Positions 47,004-58,529 of a stretch of 64,000 bases of DNA are shown here, piece by piece (the first letter of the stretch is position 1; every line of letters starts with the position of its first letter). The translations under genes were made by a program, and so were the position numbers. Source of the DNA: Micromonospora sp. WMMD1155 (lineage in GTDB: Bacteria > Actinomycetota > Actinomycetes > Mycobacteriales > Micromonosporaceae); assembly GCF_029581275.1 (NCBI RefSeq), contig NZ_CP120742.1:1834501-1898500 (forward strand). Direction: 5' to 3'. The notes under the pieces are model-generated. The model was not told the origin of the DNA, searched no databases, and saw nothing but the letters and a program-made list of their open reading frames with translations.

Positions 47004-48026
47004 TCAGTCTGCCGCGCCGGCACCCGCGTCCGCATCCCCCTCTTCGGCCGCCAACGCCTCGATCGCCGCCTCCACCTCGCCCGCGCGCCGCCGCGCCGAG
47101 GTGACCGTGCGCTCCGCGGCGCGCCGGGCGAGCTTGGCCCGGCTGAGATCCTGCTCGGCCACCGCCCGCCGCCGCTCCAACTCGGCCAGCTCGGCCCCGA
47201 TCCCGTCGAGTACGGCCACGCCGTCCCGCTCCTGGGCGGTCGCCTCGGTCAGTTCCGCCTCGACGCGTTCCTGGTCGGCCCGGGCCGCCGCCAGTTCCCG
47301 GTCCAGGGCGCGGCGTTGCCGGGCCCGCTCGGCGCGGGCCGCCCGCTGCGCAGCCCGCTCCGCCTGCTCGGCGCGCTCCGCTGCCCGGTCCTTGCGGGAG
47401 GTCGCCTGGTCGGTGCGGGAGGTCACCTGGTCCGGGCGGGGAGCTGCCCCGGCGCGTTCCCGCTGGGCACCGGGTCGGCGGGCCGGGCGTTCCTCCTCCG
47501 GCTCCTCGTCGTCGGTGACCAGCCGCAGTTGTGGCCGGGGCACCTCACCGAAACCGGCGTAGCTGGCCGCCCGGAGCAGCCGGCCCGCCCGGACCTGCTC
47601 GGCGACCTCGGCGTCGGAGAACGCGGCGTTGAGGGTCGCCTCCACCTCGGCCAGCGGCAGCCGACCCGCCGGTGGCGCGTCCGGCTCCGCCGCGGCGAGC
47701 TTGCGGACCTCGACGACCAGGGCACCCACCACCGCCCGGCGCTGCGCGGACAGCTCCCGCAGCCGGGGTCCGCGCAGCTCCCGTTGGGCGGTGCGCAGCG
47801 CGTCCGCGAGGTGCACCAGGTCGGCGACCAGCTCGGGGCGTCTGATGGCGAGCAGGTTCACCAGCCAGGCGGCCACCGTCGGGCGACGTAGCCGGGCCAA
47901 CTGTCGGGCGGTGCTCGCGTCCCCGGCCCGGCGGGCCTCGGCCACGGCGGCGTCCCGGGCGGCCACGAACCGGTCCGGTGGGGTGCGGTAGAGCTGCTGC
48001 ACCAGCTCCGTCGAGGGGCCGGGCAT
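47004..48026 (-). CDS. Coiled-coil protein, unknown function
   Basis: 340 residues. The N-terminal third is compact helical (ELVQQLYRTPPDRFVAARDAAV, RRPTVAAWLVNLLAIRRPEL). Residues 180-330 are a long Ala/Arg/Glu-rich coiled coil with many RAE and RAA repeats. The start is four bases after the MBL gene's stop, so the pair is co-transcribed. I do not recognise the family. Confidence 0.6.
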   Translation of the reverse strand: MPGPSTELVQQLYRTPPDRFVAARDAAVAEARRAGDASTARQLARLRRPTVAAWLVNLLAIRRPELVADLVHLADALRTAQRELRGPRLRELSAQRRAVVGALVVEVRKLAAAEPDAPPAGRLPLAEVEATLNAAFSDAEVAEQVRAGRLLRAASYAGFGEVPRPQLRLVTDDEEPEEERPARRPGAQRERAGAAPRPDQVTSRTDQATSRKDRAAERAEQAERAAQRAARAERARQRRALDRELAAARADQERVEAELTEATAQERDGVAVLDGIGAELAELERRRAVAEQDLSRAKLARRAAERTVTSARRRAGEVEAAIEALAAEEGDADAGAGAAD

Positions 48027-48030
48027 CGGG

Positions 48031-48663
48031 TCAGACGTCCACCCGGCTGCCGGGCTCCAGCCGCTGGTAGTCGGTGCCGGACAGCGCCGCGTACTGCCTG
48101 TCGAGCACACCCAGCCCGTTGTCGTTGAGCAGGGCGTCGTGCAGGGCGTACGCGCGTCGCGGCGCGACCGCCCGGATGAAGTCGAGCACCTCGGAGAACT
48201 TCGACCAGGGCGCATGGATCGGCGCGAAGAGCGTGTCGACTGGTGTCTCGTCGGGCACCACCAGGGAGTCCCCCGGGTGGTAGACGACGTCGTTGATCAG
48301 GTAGCCGAGATTGTCGATCACCGGGATGTCCGGGTGGATCACCGCGTGCCGCCCCCCGTACGCGCGCACGGCGACCCCGGCGGCGGTGAACGACTGACCG
48401 GCGGTGACCGGGCGCAGGGCTTCGGCCGCGTCGCCCAGGGCCTCGGCGAGCGAGGCGGGACCGTGGATCGGGAACGGCCGCCGGTCGAGCTGGAGGCGGA
48501 GCGCCGCCAGGTCGAGATGGTCCGGGTGCTCGTGGGTGATCAGCACCGCGTCCGCACCGTCCAGCGCCACCGTCGGGTCGCTGAACACCCCCGGGTCGAC
48601 GACGAGCACCCCGCCGTCGTGCTCCACCCGAAGGCAGGAGTGGGCGTACTTGGTGAGCCGCAT
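48031..48663 (-). CDS. MBL-fold metallohydrolase
   Basis: 210 residues. The zinc motif THEHPDHLDL is at about 43-52, with later ligands in HAVIHPD, VYHPGDSL and the C-terminal ALHDALLND. It resembles the UlaG-like subgroup. ATG 48663 has GAGGAG five bases upstream. Confidence 0.85.
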   Translation of the reverse strand: MRLTKYAHSCLRVEHDGGVLVVDPGVFSDPTVALDGADAVLITHEHPDHLDLAALRLQLDRRPFPIHGPASLAEALGDAAEALRPVTAGQSFTAAGVAVRAYGGRHAVIHPDIPVIDNLGYLINDVVYHPGDSLVVPDETPVDTLFAPIHAPWSKFSEVLDFIRAVAPRRAYALHDALLNDNGLGVLDRQYAALSGTDYQRLEPGSRVDV

Positions 48664-48777
48664 CGTGACTCCTCGATTATCGAATCGTGACGTCCTCAGC
48701 GCAGTCTGCCGGAACCAGCCGGTGCGTGCGCCGCGTCCGAGCTATCGCCACACCGGACGATGACGATGGGAGCGGGG

Positions 48778-49728
48778 ATGGATGAATGGACGGTACGACG
48801 GCGCGGGACACCGCTGGCGGTAGCGGCACTGGCGGCCGCACTGGTGTTGACGGGCTGCAGCGCCGGCGACAGCGGGGCGGAGGACACCGCGGGCTCGGCG
48901 GCCGAGGCACCGGCGGCGGCCAACGGCGGCGAGGCGGCTCGGGACGCCGCCAAGGGTGGGGAGCAGCAGGCGGCCGGTGCCGGCGCCCCGGACCTGCGGG
49001 TCGACCAGCGGGCGATCATCTACACCGGAACGATGCGCGTGCAGGTGGACGATGTGGACGCGAAGGCCCGTGAGGTCGTCGCCGTGGCCACCCGGGCCGG
49101 TGGCTTCGTCGGCGGTGACCAACGCCGCAGTGCCGACCAGGACGCGGTGGCGGAGTTGCAGTTGCGGGTGCCGGCACCGAAGTTCACCGAGGTGGTGGAG
49201 GAGATCTCGAAGCTCGGCCAGCAACAGAGCCGGGAGATCGACACCCAGGACGTCACCGAGGAGACCGTCGACCTGGACGCCCGGATCACGAGTCAGCGGG
49301 CCCGGGTGGACAGCGCCCGCCGGCTGCTCTCCCGGGCCAGCTCGATCACCGACCTGGTGACGTTGGAGAACGAGTTGGGTCGCCGGGAGGCCGACCTGGC
49401 GTCGTTGGAGGCGAAGAAGCGGCGACTGGCCGACCTGACCGCTCTCTCCACGATCACCGTGTCACTGGCCGGGCCGGCGGCGAAGAAGGCCGCCCAGGAG
49501 GAGGCCGAGACCGGTTTCCTGGTCGGGCTCAAGGGCGGCTGGAAGGCCTTCGTCGCCTCGTTGACCGTCCTGCTCACCGTGTTGGGGGCGCTGCTGCCCT
49601 GGCTGGTGGCGTTCGGCGTGCCGGTGGCGGTGCTGCTGCTGGTGCTGCGTCGGCGGAAGAAGACCGCGGGCCCGGCCGCACCGGTCAGCGCGCCGCCGCC
49701 AGTGCCCGCAGCGCGGTCTGCACCATGA
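48778..49728 (+). CDS. DUF4349 lipoprotein
   Basis: 316 residues. The lipobox LTGC places the lipidated Cys at 27. A Gly/Ala-rich spacer leads to a DUF4349 domain (about 75-235: MRVQVDDVDAKAREVVAVATRAGGF and a coiled coil around VTLENELGRREADLASLEAKK). One membrane helix lies near 265-295. The role is unknown. ATG 48778 is preferred (GGGAG upstream). The 3' end overlaps the convergent M20 gene by 44 bases. Confidence 0.8.
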   Translation: MDEWTVRRRGTPLAVAALAAALVLTGCSAGDSGAEDTAGSAAEAPAAANGGEAARDAAKGGEQQAAGAGAPDLRVDQRAIIYTGTMRVQVDDVDAKAREVVAVATRAGGFVGGDQRRSADQDAVAELQLRVPAPKFTEVVEEISKLGQQQSREIDTQDVTEETVDLDARITSQRARVDSARRLLSRASSITDLVTLENELGRREADLASLEAKKRRLADLTALSTITVSLAGPAAKKAAQEEAETGFLVGLKGGWKAFVASLTVLLTVLGALLPWLVAFGVPVAVLLLVLRRRKKTAGPAAPVSAPPPVPAARSAP

Positions 49729-50944
49729 CGCGTACGCCGGCCGGGATGGCCCGCTCGTCCACGTCGAAGCTGGCGCGGTGCAGGTCGACGTTGGGCCCGG
49801 AGCGACCCACGCCGAGCCGGGCGAGGGCGCCGGGGACGTACTCCAGATACCAGGAGAAGTCCTCGCCACCCATGCTCTGCGGGGTCTCGGCGATCCCCTC
49901 CGGGCCGAGCGCGGCGGCGGTGGCGGCGGTCAGCACCTGGATGGCCCGGGAGTCGTTGCACACCGGCGGTCGGCCACGCAGGTATTCCAGGTCGACAGTC
50001 GCGCCGGTCGGGGCGATCACGTCCCGGACCACCTGAGCGACGATCTTGGGAGCCTGCTCCCAGGTGTCGCGGTCCATCACCCGCAGGGTGCCGGAGGCAC
50101 TCGCCTCGGACGGGATGACGTTGTACCGGGTGCCGGCCGAGGCGTGGCCGAAGACCAGCAGCAGCCCGCTGTTGGCCGGCACCCGGCGGCTGACCAGCGC
50201 GGGCACCTCGGTGATCAACCGGCCGAGCGCGTCGACCAGGTCGACGGTCAGGTGCGGCCGGGCGGTGTGGCCGCCCGGACCGGAGAGCCGGACGGTGACG
50301 TTGTCGGCGGCGGCGGTGATCGGGCCGACCCGCAGGCCGACCTGTCCCACCGGCAGGTTCGGGTCGCAGTGCAACGCGAAGATCTGCACCACGTCGTCCA
50401 GGCCACCGGCCTCGATGACCTCCAGCGAGCCGCAGGGCAGGATCTCCTCGGCCGGCTGGAAGATGAGCCGGACCCGCCCGTCCAGCTCGCCGAGGTCGGC
50501 GAGCTGGGCCAGCAGCATGCCGACGCCGAGCAGGATCGAGGTGTGCACGTCGTGGCCGCAGGCGTGGCAGACGCCCTCCACGGTCGACCGGTAGGACACG
50601 TCCTTCGGGTCGTCGAGGGGCAGGGCGTCGATGTCGGCGCGCAGCGCGACGACCGGGCCGTCCGGCCTGCCGTTGACGTCGCAGATCACACCGTTGCCCT
50701 TGGGCAGCAGGCGCGGGGTCAGCCCCGCCAGCGACAGCTCCCTGGCGATCAGCGCGGCCGTCTCGAACTCGTTGCCGGACAGCTCGGGATGCGAGTGGAG
50801 GTGACGGCGCGTAGCGATCAGCCCCGGTACCCGGAGCGCGAGGAGGTGGTCCAGGTCGCGGGGCAGGGGCTGGGACCCGGGCGGCGTCTCCAGCCAGGAC
50901 GACGCAAGCTGGCCATCCGTGGGCAGCGTCAACGCACTCGTCAC
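49685..50944 (-). CDS. M20-family amidohydrolase (hippurate/IAA-amino-acid hydrolase type)
   Basis: 419 residues. The metal-site motifs are HSHPELSGNEFETA, CHACGHDVHTS, FQPAEEILPCGS and MGGEDFSWYLE. The insert domain with PGGHTARPH is present. The family cleaves N-acyl amino acids. GTG 50944 is the most likely start by protein length, though no good Shine-Dalgarno is seen. Confidence 0.85.
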   Translation of the reverse strand: MTSALTLPTDGQLASSWLETPPGSQPLPRDLDHLLALRVPGLIATRRHLHSHPELSGNEFETAALIARELSLAGLTPRLLPKGNGVICDVNGRPDGPVVALRADIDALPLDDPKDVSYRSTVEGVCHACGHDVHTSILLGVGMLLAQLADLGELDGRVRLIFQPAEEILPCGSLEVIEAGGLDDVVQIFALHCDPNLPVGQVGLRVGPITAAADNVTVRLSGPGGHTARPHLTVDLVDALGRLITEVPALVSRRVPANSGLLLVFGHASAGTRYNVIPSEASASGTLRVMDRDTWEQAPKIVAQVVRDVIAPTGATVDLEYLRGRPPVCNDSRAIQVLTAATAAALGPEGIAETPQSMGGEDFSWYLEYVPGALARLGVGRSGPNVDLHRASFDVDERAIPAGVRVMVQTALRALAAAR

Positions 50945-51391
50945 GTCGAATTCTCGATCACTAGGAATGGATGGATCATCGGGGACAGCAGACAGCCTAG
51001 ACCTCCGGCGGTGACGCTGCGCAACCTCGTTACGGTAATGATCGGTGCGCGTAGCGTCACGTATGCCCTGCTGAGGACGCTCGGAGATGTGCGGGACAGC
51101 AGGTAGATCGTGCTCGAACGCCGCCATCCGCCCCTCACCTCCTACAACGCGTAACCAGTCGTGGCGGTCACGAATCCGGCGACACTCAGGGGACCCCTGT
51201 TGCAAATTGTCGCATTAGTCGGGGTGGTGAACTGACACTCCGACAATTAGCCGACCACACTCCGCAACGAGCCGGATAAGGACGCTCACACGCAGGCACC
51301 CACCACGGGCGCACACGGTGTGCGTTCGCACTCGACCGAGGGGGTACCCGCTGAGCGCGATGGACACACCGCGCTCAGCGGTCGGCGATGA
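50945..51391. other. Intergenic region upstream of the M20 gene
   Basis: About 450 bases without a convincing gene. A perfect 13-base palindrome CAGGGGACCCCTG (51187-51199) and an A/T-rich patch (near 51200-51260, with TTGTCGCATTAG and CGACAATTAG) stand out. They may belong to the M20 promoter. Confidence 0.4.
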
Positions 51392-52975
<1,584 letters not shown>

Positions 52976-53142
52976 CCCCGGATGGTAGGACGCCTGGCCA
53001 CGCCGTCGGGTGAGGGATACCGCACAGTGCGTCCCGAGCGGTCGACACGAGGTGAACGACAGGGCACGTTCTGTCGACTTCGATAAACGTCCGTCGCGTC
53101 GGCTTTCGCATCGGGCGTCGGAACCAGCAAGATAGGGGGGTT

Positions 53143-55227
53143 GTGTCCCAGCCCCCCTCGATTTCCCCCGGTGGCTTTTCTGTGACTCAGATCCCGACGT
53201 GGAGCGGCGGACCAGTCAGTCCCGCCAACGGACGAGCGGCGCCCGGCACCACCATCGGTGGCCGGTACTCGCTGCGGTCCTCGGTGGGCAACGGCGGCAT
53301 GGGCACGGTGTGGCGCGCCACAGACACCCTGCTGCGCCGTGACGTGGCGGTCAAGGAGGTCGTCCTACCTCCGGGGCTGGCCCCCAGCGACCGTGACGCC
53401 ATGTACGAACGCACCCTGCGCGAGGCCCGCGCGGCCGCCGCCATCCAGCACCCCGCTGTGGTGCAGGTGTACGACGTGGTCACCGAGGCCGGTCGACCGT
53501 GGATCGTGATGGAGCTGCTGGACGCCCGCAGCCTCGCCGACATGGTGATCGAGGACGGTCCCGTCGCGCCCCGGGCCGTCGCCAAGATCGGCATCGCCCT
53601 GCTCGGCGCGTTGGAGGTCGCGCACGCGATCGGCGTGCTGCACCGGGACGTGAAGCCCGCCAACGTGCTCATCTGCACCGACGGACGCTGCGTGCTCACC
53701 GACTTCGGCGTCGCCCGGATGCCCACCGACGTGCAGCTCACCACCCCCGGCATGGTGCTCGGCTCACCGCACTTCATCTCCCCCGAGCGCGCCATGGGTC
53801 AGGATTTCGGCCCGCCGAGCGATCTCTTCTCGCTGGGTGTGACGCTCTACACAGCGGTCGAGGGGCGGCCGCCGTTCGACAAGGGCGACCCGATCGAGAC
53901 CATGCACGCCGTCGTCGAGGACCCGCCCGCGCCGCCGCAGCGCAGCGGCCCGCTGACCCGCGTGCTGATGGGCCTGCTGGAGAAGGATCCGGCGCGTCGT
54001 CTGGACGTGCACACCTCCCGGGCCATGCTGCGCGAGTTGCTCGCCGGCCCGTTGGGCAGCACCGCGACCGCGGTGCATTCGGTCACCGACCCGTACGCCG
54101 TGGTGCCGGTGCAGCAGCGCCCGGTGCCCGTCCTGCCCCCACCTCCGGCGGAGCCGAAGCCGGACAGCCAGATCGGTGGGCCCGCCATGCTGGCCCCCGG
54201 CGAGTCGTTGACCGACCGGCTGGCGGCACTGAACCGGGGCAAACGCCAGCCGTCCGCCGCCCCGGCCGGCGCCACCGGGCTCGACGAGACGAGCGCGGAC
54301 GCGTTGGCCGGCCCACTGCACACTCCCACCGGGGCGATGCCCACACCCGGGCGCTCCTACGGCGGTAGCGCGGACGCCACCCAGCGGGTGGACGCCGGCG
54401 CGCACCCGGACGCCACCCAGCGGGTCACCTACGGCACGCCGGCCGACGCCACCCAGCAGGTCGGCTTCGGCGGCGCACCGGAGGCCACCCAGCGCGTGGG
54501 CGGCACCTACGGCGGCGGCAACCAGTGGTCGGTGCCCGGCACCGGCCAGCCCTGGGCCACCACCCCCGGCGCTTCGAACGGTGGCGCTCTGGGCAAGGTC
54601 CGCGCCACCGGTGGTCAGCTCGTCGACCGGGTCAAGGGCTGGCCGCGCAAGGTTCAGCTCGCCGCAGCCGGTGGCCTGGTCGTCGTGCTGCTGATCACCG
54701 CGGTGGCGCTCAGCGGTGGCGACGACGCCCCGCCGAACACCCCGGTGGCGCAACCGACCCCGTCCGCTCCGGCGGCTCCTGCGGTCGAGATGCAGGAACA
54801 CGCCGCCCGGGGCATCCAGGTCATGGTGCCGAAGGGCTGGAAGAAGGCCACCGGCGGTTCCTACACCGACTACATCGACCCGGAGGACAGCGGCCGCAAG
54901 GTGCGCATCATCACCGAGAAGTGGTCCAGCAGTTCGGCCCGGTGGGCGGAGACGGCCGAAAACGGTCTGAAGTCCAAGTCGACCTCCTGCGTCAAGCCGT
55001 ACCAGCAGGTCAGCGCCACCGAGACCGAGTTGGCCAGCAAGGCGGCCGCCGAATTCGAGTACACCTGCGGCGAGGGCGACACCATGCGGCACGGCGTGTG
55101 GCGTGGTGTGGCGGAGGGCGGCAAGGCGTACTCGTTCTACCTCACCGCGACCGACGCCAAGTTCGCGGAGAGCAAGCCGATCTTCGACGAGATGGTGCGG
55201 ACGTTCCAGCTCACCGGCGACGGCTGA
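53143..55227 (+). CDS. Transmembrane Ser/Thr protein kinase with ATQ repeats
   Basis: 694 residues. The kinase domain (about 40-300) has [10 protein letters not shown], Lys71, HRDVKPAN with Asp169, and DFG 187-189. A Pro/Ala-rich linker contains four 12-residue repeats with (D/E)ATQ(R/Q)V at 411, 423, 435 and 447. One membrane helix (about 504-524) precedes a roughly 145-residue extracellular domain ([20 protein letters not shown]). The architecture parallels the kinase at 20429. It diverges from the mutase gene. GTG 53143 is supported only by a G-rich stretch. Confidence 0.92.
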   Translation: MSQPPSISPGGFSVTQIPTWSGGPVSPANGRAAPGTTIGGRYSLRSSVGNGGMGTVWRATDTLLRRDVAVKEVVLPPGLAPSDRDAMYERTLREARAAAAIQHPAVVQVYDVVTEAGRPWIVMELLDARSLADMVIEDGPVAPRAVAKIGIALLGALEVAHAIGVLHRDVKPANVLICTDGRCVLTDFGVARMPTDVQLTTPGMVLGSPHFISPERAMGQDFGPPSDLFSLGVTLYTAVEGRPPFDKGDPIETMHAVVEDPPAPPQRSGPLTRVLMGLLEKDPARRLDVHTSRAMLRELLAGPLGSTATAVHSVTDPYAVVPVQQRPVPVLPPPPAEPKPDSQIGGPAMLAPGESLTDRLAALNRGKRQPSAAPAGATGLDETSADALAGPLHTPTGAMPTPGRSYGGSADATQRVDAGAHPDATQRVTYGTPADATQQVGFGGAPEATQRVGGTYGGGNQWSVPGTGQPWATTPGASNGGALGKVRATGGQLVDRVKGWPRKVQLAAAGGLVVVLLITAVALSGGDDAPPNTPVAQPTPSAPAAPAVEMQEHAARGIQVMVPKGWKKATGGSYTDYIDPEDSGRKVRIITEKWSSSSARWAETAENGLKSKSTSCVKPYQQVSATETELASKAAAEFEYTCGEGDTMRHGVWRGVAEGGKAYSFYLTATDAKFAESKPIFDEMVRTFQLTGDG
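54373..54516 (+). repeat. Four 36-bp in-frame repeats in the kinase linker
   Basis: Each 36-base unit starts with a codon run for DATQRV or a close variant. The units are collinear without gaps and have diverged at the other positions. Confidence 0.85.
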
Positions 55228-55275
55228 GCCGGAGGGAACCCGCAGCGATGATCCGCCGCCGTGCTATCAAGGGGC

Positions 55276-56943
55276 ATGGCGGCGGACACCACTGACATCG
55301 ACGACATTCGCGAGCAAGCCCGGCGCTGGTTGGCCGAGGACCCCGACCCGGCCAGCCGGGACGAGCTGACGGCGGTGCTCGACGGGCTGCCGGCGAGCGC
55401 CCCGGAACTGGCCGACCGGTTCGCCGGCCCGCTGACCTTCGGCACCGCGGGCCTCCGTGGGCCGCTGCGGGCCGGCCCGAACGGCATGAACCTCGCCGTG
55501 GTCACCCAGGCCGCTGCCGGCCTGGTCGGCTGGCTCGCGGCCCAGGGCGGCACCGGTCCCCTGGTGATCGGGTACGACGCTCGGCACGGCTCCAAGCAGT
55601 TCGCCGAGCGGACCGCCCAGGTGGCCACCGGGGCCGGCCGCCCGGCGCTGCTGCTGCCCCGCCCGCTCCCCACCCCGGTGCTGGCGTACGCGGTGCGCCA
55701 CCTCGGCGCGGTCGCCGGGGTGATGGTGACGGCCAGCCACAACCCGCCCCAGGACAACGGCTACAAGGTCTACCTCGGCGCGGAGCTGGGCGGTGAACTG
55801 GGTGCCGGCGCACAGATCGTGCCGCCCGCCGACGCCGGCATCGAGGCGTCCATCCGAGCGGTCGGTCCGCTGACCCAGGTCCCGCTCGGCCGACCCGGGC
55901 AGGTGCTCGGGAACGACCTGGTCGCGTCGTACGTCGAGCAGGCCACCGCGGTGATCGACCCGGACGGGCCACGGGACCTGTCGGTGGCGTACACCCCTCT
56001 GCACGGGGTGGGCGCGGCGGTGCTCACCGCCGCCTTCGCCCGCGCCGGTTTCCCGGTGCCCGGCGTCGTCCCCGACCAGGCCGAACCGGACCCGGCCTTC
56101 CCCACCGTGTCGTTCCCCAACCCGGAGGAGCCGGGTGCGGTGGACCGGCTCATCGCGCTGGCCGACGCCACCGGCGCCGACCTCGCCATCGCCAACGACC
56201 CGGATGCCGACCGCTGCGCGGTGGTGGTCCGCGAAGACCGGCACGGCTGGCGGATGCTGCGCGGCGACGAGGTGGGCGTGCTGCTGGCCGACCACCTGAT
56301 GCGCCGAGGGGTGACCGGGCTCTACGCGACCACGATCGTGTCGTCGTCACTGCTGCGGGCGATGTGCGCGGCCCGGGGTCTGCCCTACGACGAGACGCTC
56401 ACCGGCTTCAAGTGGATCGTGCGGGCCGGCGGCGGGAGCGCGCCCCTGGTGTTCGGCTACGAGGAGGCGCTCGGCTACTGCGTCGCACCGGAGCACGTCC
56501 GGGACAAGGACGGCATCACCGCCGCGCTGACCGTGGCCGAGCTGGCCGCCGGCCTCAAGACGCAGGGTCGCACCCTGACCGACCGGCTGGACGAGTTGGC
56601 CGCCGAGTTCGGCGTGCACCACACCGACCAACTGTCCGCCCGGGTGGACGACCTGCGGGTGATCACCCACGCGATGGCCCGGATCCGCGCGGCCACGCCG
56701 ACCACCCTGCTCGGCCAGCCGGTGGACAGCGTCCGGGACCTGCTGCCCGAGGCGGACGTGGTGATCCTGCGTACCGGGTCGGCCCGGGTGGTGATCCGCC
56801 CCTCCGGGACCGAGCCGAAGCTCAAGGCGTACCTCGAGGTGGTGGAGCCGGTCACCGACGGTGACGTCCCGGCGGCGCGCAGCCGGGCGGCGCAGGCCGT
56901 CGCCGGGCTGCGCGCCGAGGTCGGCGCCGCCCTCGGCCTCTGA
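55276..56943 (+). CDS. Phosphopentomutase/phosphomannomutase-family enzyme
   Basis: 555 residues, alpha-D-phosphohexomutase fold with all four domains: FGTAGLRGP, the phosphoserine loop VTASHNPPQDNGYKVY, metal loop NDPDADRC, sugar loop GYEEALGY and phosphate loop RPSGTEPKLKAY. The length and the upp/deoC context suggest a phosphopentomutase or phosphoglucomutase in nucleoside salvage, but the substrate is not proven. ATG 55276 is chosen. Confidence 0.9.
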   Translation: MAADTTDIDDIREQARRWLAEDPDPASRDELTAVLDGLPASAPELADRFAGPLTFGTAGLRGPLRAGPNGMNLAVVTQAAAGLVGWLAAQGGTGPLVIGYDARHGSKQFAERTAQVATGAGRPALLLPRPLPTPVLAYAVRHLGAVAGVMVTASHNPPQDNGYKVYLGAELGGELGAGAQIVPPADAGIEASIRAVGPLTQVPLGRPGQVLGNDLVASYVEQATAVIDPDGPRDLSVAYTPLHGVGAAVLTAAFARAGFPVPGVVPDQAEPDPAFPTVSFPNPEEPGAVDRLIALADATGADLAIANDPDADRCAVVVREDRHGWRMLRGDEVGVLLADHLMRRGVTGLYATTIVSSSLLRAMCAARGLPYDETLTGFKWIVRAGGGSAPLVFGYEEALGYCVAPEHVRDKDGITAALTVAELAAGLKTQGRTLTDRLDELAAEFGVHHTDQLSARVDDLRVITHAMARIRAATPTTLLGQPVDSVRDLLPEADVVILRTGSARVVIRPSGTEPKLKAYLEVVEPVTDGDVPAARSRAAQAVAGLRAEVGAALGL

Positions 56944-56955
56944 CGGCGCGGGCCG

Positions 56956-57018
56956 TCAGGCGCGCTCACCGAGCGCCGCGCCGAACGCTGCGGTCAGGGG
57001 GTGCGCCGGGTCGGACGC
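56956..57018 (-). pseudogene. Diverged duplicate of the GPP34 gene 3' end
   Basis: Reading on past the GPP34 stop in the same frame gives 21 more codons ending PLTAAFGAALGERA and a second stop. This resembles the true C-terminus (ALAGAVDAALGKRA) and the DNA matches closely near the stop. It looks like a 63-base tandem duplication of the gene's end. Confidence 0.6.
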
Positions 57019-57696
57019 TCAGGCGCGCTTGCCGAGCGCCGCGTCCACCGCTCCGGCCAGGGCGGCGACGACCAGACCCACCGACGGGCGGACCACCGAG
57101 TCGTCGGTGCTCACCTGACCGGAGAAGCCCGCGCCGGTGGCGATCTCCTCCAGCCGTCGGCGAGCGGTGGCGACCTCCTCGGCACCTACGCCCAGCGCCG
57201 TCTCCATCCGGAGCACGACGACCAGGGTGGCCAGCGCGGCGGTCCGCTCGTCCGGGGCCGCCGCGCCGGTCAGGGCCTCGGTCAGCCGCTGACGGGTCTC
57301 CGCCTCGACGGAGGCGTCCACCACCGGATAACGGTGCACGTGGATGAACCCCAGTTCGGTCTCGTCGACATCCCGGACGACACCCTGGGCGCACAGGTCG
57401 TTGAGGATCTTGTCGCGCAGGCCGTGCCGCAGGCGTTGCACCCACGACGCCGGGGTGTGCGGGGTGTCGGCCGCGATCCGGCCCAGCACCTCGTCGGCCA
57501 CCGGCTCACCGGTGGGCGTCGGGTCGACCACGGCCAACGACCCGTCGGCGTATGCGATCCGGCCGGCGATGGCCAGCTCGACCAGCACCGCGGCGGCCAT
57601 GCCGAGGTCCAGGCTGATCCGCGGCATGGTCGCCTTGCCGGTCGAGTCGTCGTAGGCGAGGAGCAGCAACTCCTCGGCGAGCGCAACACCAGTCAT
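57019..57696 (-). CDS. GPP34 (GOLPH3/VPS74) family protein
   Basis: 225 residues with the GPP34 profile: LAEELLLLAYDDSTGKA, LDLGMAAAVLVELAIAGRI, and a hydrophobic beta-hairpin region. In eukaryotes these proteins bind phosphoinositides at the Golgi; in actinomycetes the role is unknown. ATG 57696 is used. An imperfect copy of its 3' end lies directly downstream. Confidence 0.85.
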   Translation of the reverse strand: MTGVALAEELLLLAYDDSTGKATMPRISLDLGMAAAVLVELAIAGRIAYADGSLAVVDPTPTGEPVADEVLGRIAADTPHTPASWVQRLRHGLRDKILNDLCAQGVVRDVDETELGFIHVHRYPVVDASVEAETRQRLTEALTGAAAPDERTAALATLVVVLRMETALGVGAEEVATARRRLEEIATGAGFSGQVSTDDSVVRPSVGLVVAALAGAVDAALGKRA

Positions 57697-57770
57697 GGCC
57701 GCAGACGGTAGCGGGTCCGCGCACCACCGCGCGCGGACCCGCCGGACCCGGCATCGACCGGGTGGAGCCC

Positions 57771-58403
57771 TCAGAACCGGGGCATGCCGCCGAACTGACG
57801 GTCACCGGCGTCCCCGAGCCCGGGGACGATGAACATGCTGTCGTTGAGCCCCTCGTCGATCGAGGCCGTGACCAGGCGGATCGGCAGACCGGAGCGTTCC
57901 AACCGCTCGATGCCCACCGGGGCGGCGAGCACGCAGAGCACCGTGATGTCGGTGCAGCCGCGATCGGCCAGCAGGCGGCAGGAGTGCTCCAGCGAGCCAC
58001 CGGTGGCCAGCATCGGGTCCAGCACCAGCACCGGCAGCCCGGCCAGGTCGCGGGGCAGCGACTCCATGTAGGCGCGCGGCTCGTAGGTCTCCTCGTCGCG
58101 GGCCAGGCCGACGAAGCCCATCGACGACTCGGGCAGCAGGCCGAGTGCGGCGTCCGCCATGCCGAGACCGGCCCGCAGCACCGGCACCAGCAGCGGCGGG
58201 TTGGCCAGCCGGGTGCCCTCGGTGCCGGTGACCGGCGTCTGCACCGGGTACCGCTCGACGGGGAAGGAGCGCGCCGCCTCGTACACCAGCATGGTGGTCA
58301 GTTCGTGCAGCGCGGCCCGGAACGTCGAGGAATCGGTGCGCGCGTCCCGCATGGCGGTCAACCTGGACTGGGCCAGCGGGTGGTCAATGACGTGTACGTC
58401 CAC
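57771..58403 (-). CDS. upp: Uracil phosphoribosyltransferase
   Basis: 210 residues. The PRPP loop is [13 protein letters not shown], with [14 protein letters not shown] and the uracil-binding C-terminus [12 protein letters not shown]. It converts uracil plus PRPP into UMP in salvage. The start is GTG 58403; TAGGTT (complement of 58412-58417) is eight bases upstream. Confidence 0.95.
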   Translation of the reverse strand: MDVHVIDHPLAQSRLTAMRDARTDSSTFRAALHELTTMLVYEAARSFPVERYPVQTPVTGTEGTRLANPPLLVPVLRAGLGMADAALGLLPESSMGFVGLARDEETYEPRAYMESLPRDLAGLPVLVLDPMLATGGSLEHSCRLLADRGCTDITVLCVLAAPVGIERLERSGLPIRLVTASIDEGLNDSMFIVPGLGDAGDRQFGGMPRF

Positions 58404-58529
58404 GATCGCTCAACCTACCGTTCCGTAGGGCGCGGTGGTGCGCGCGCGGTCGGACCAGCGACGCCGCTCACGTCCGCGCACCGATCGTGAGCAAGATCAC
58501 TCCGCGTTCCGGTGCGTAGACTTCGGGGC

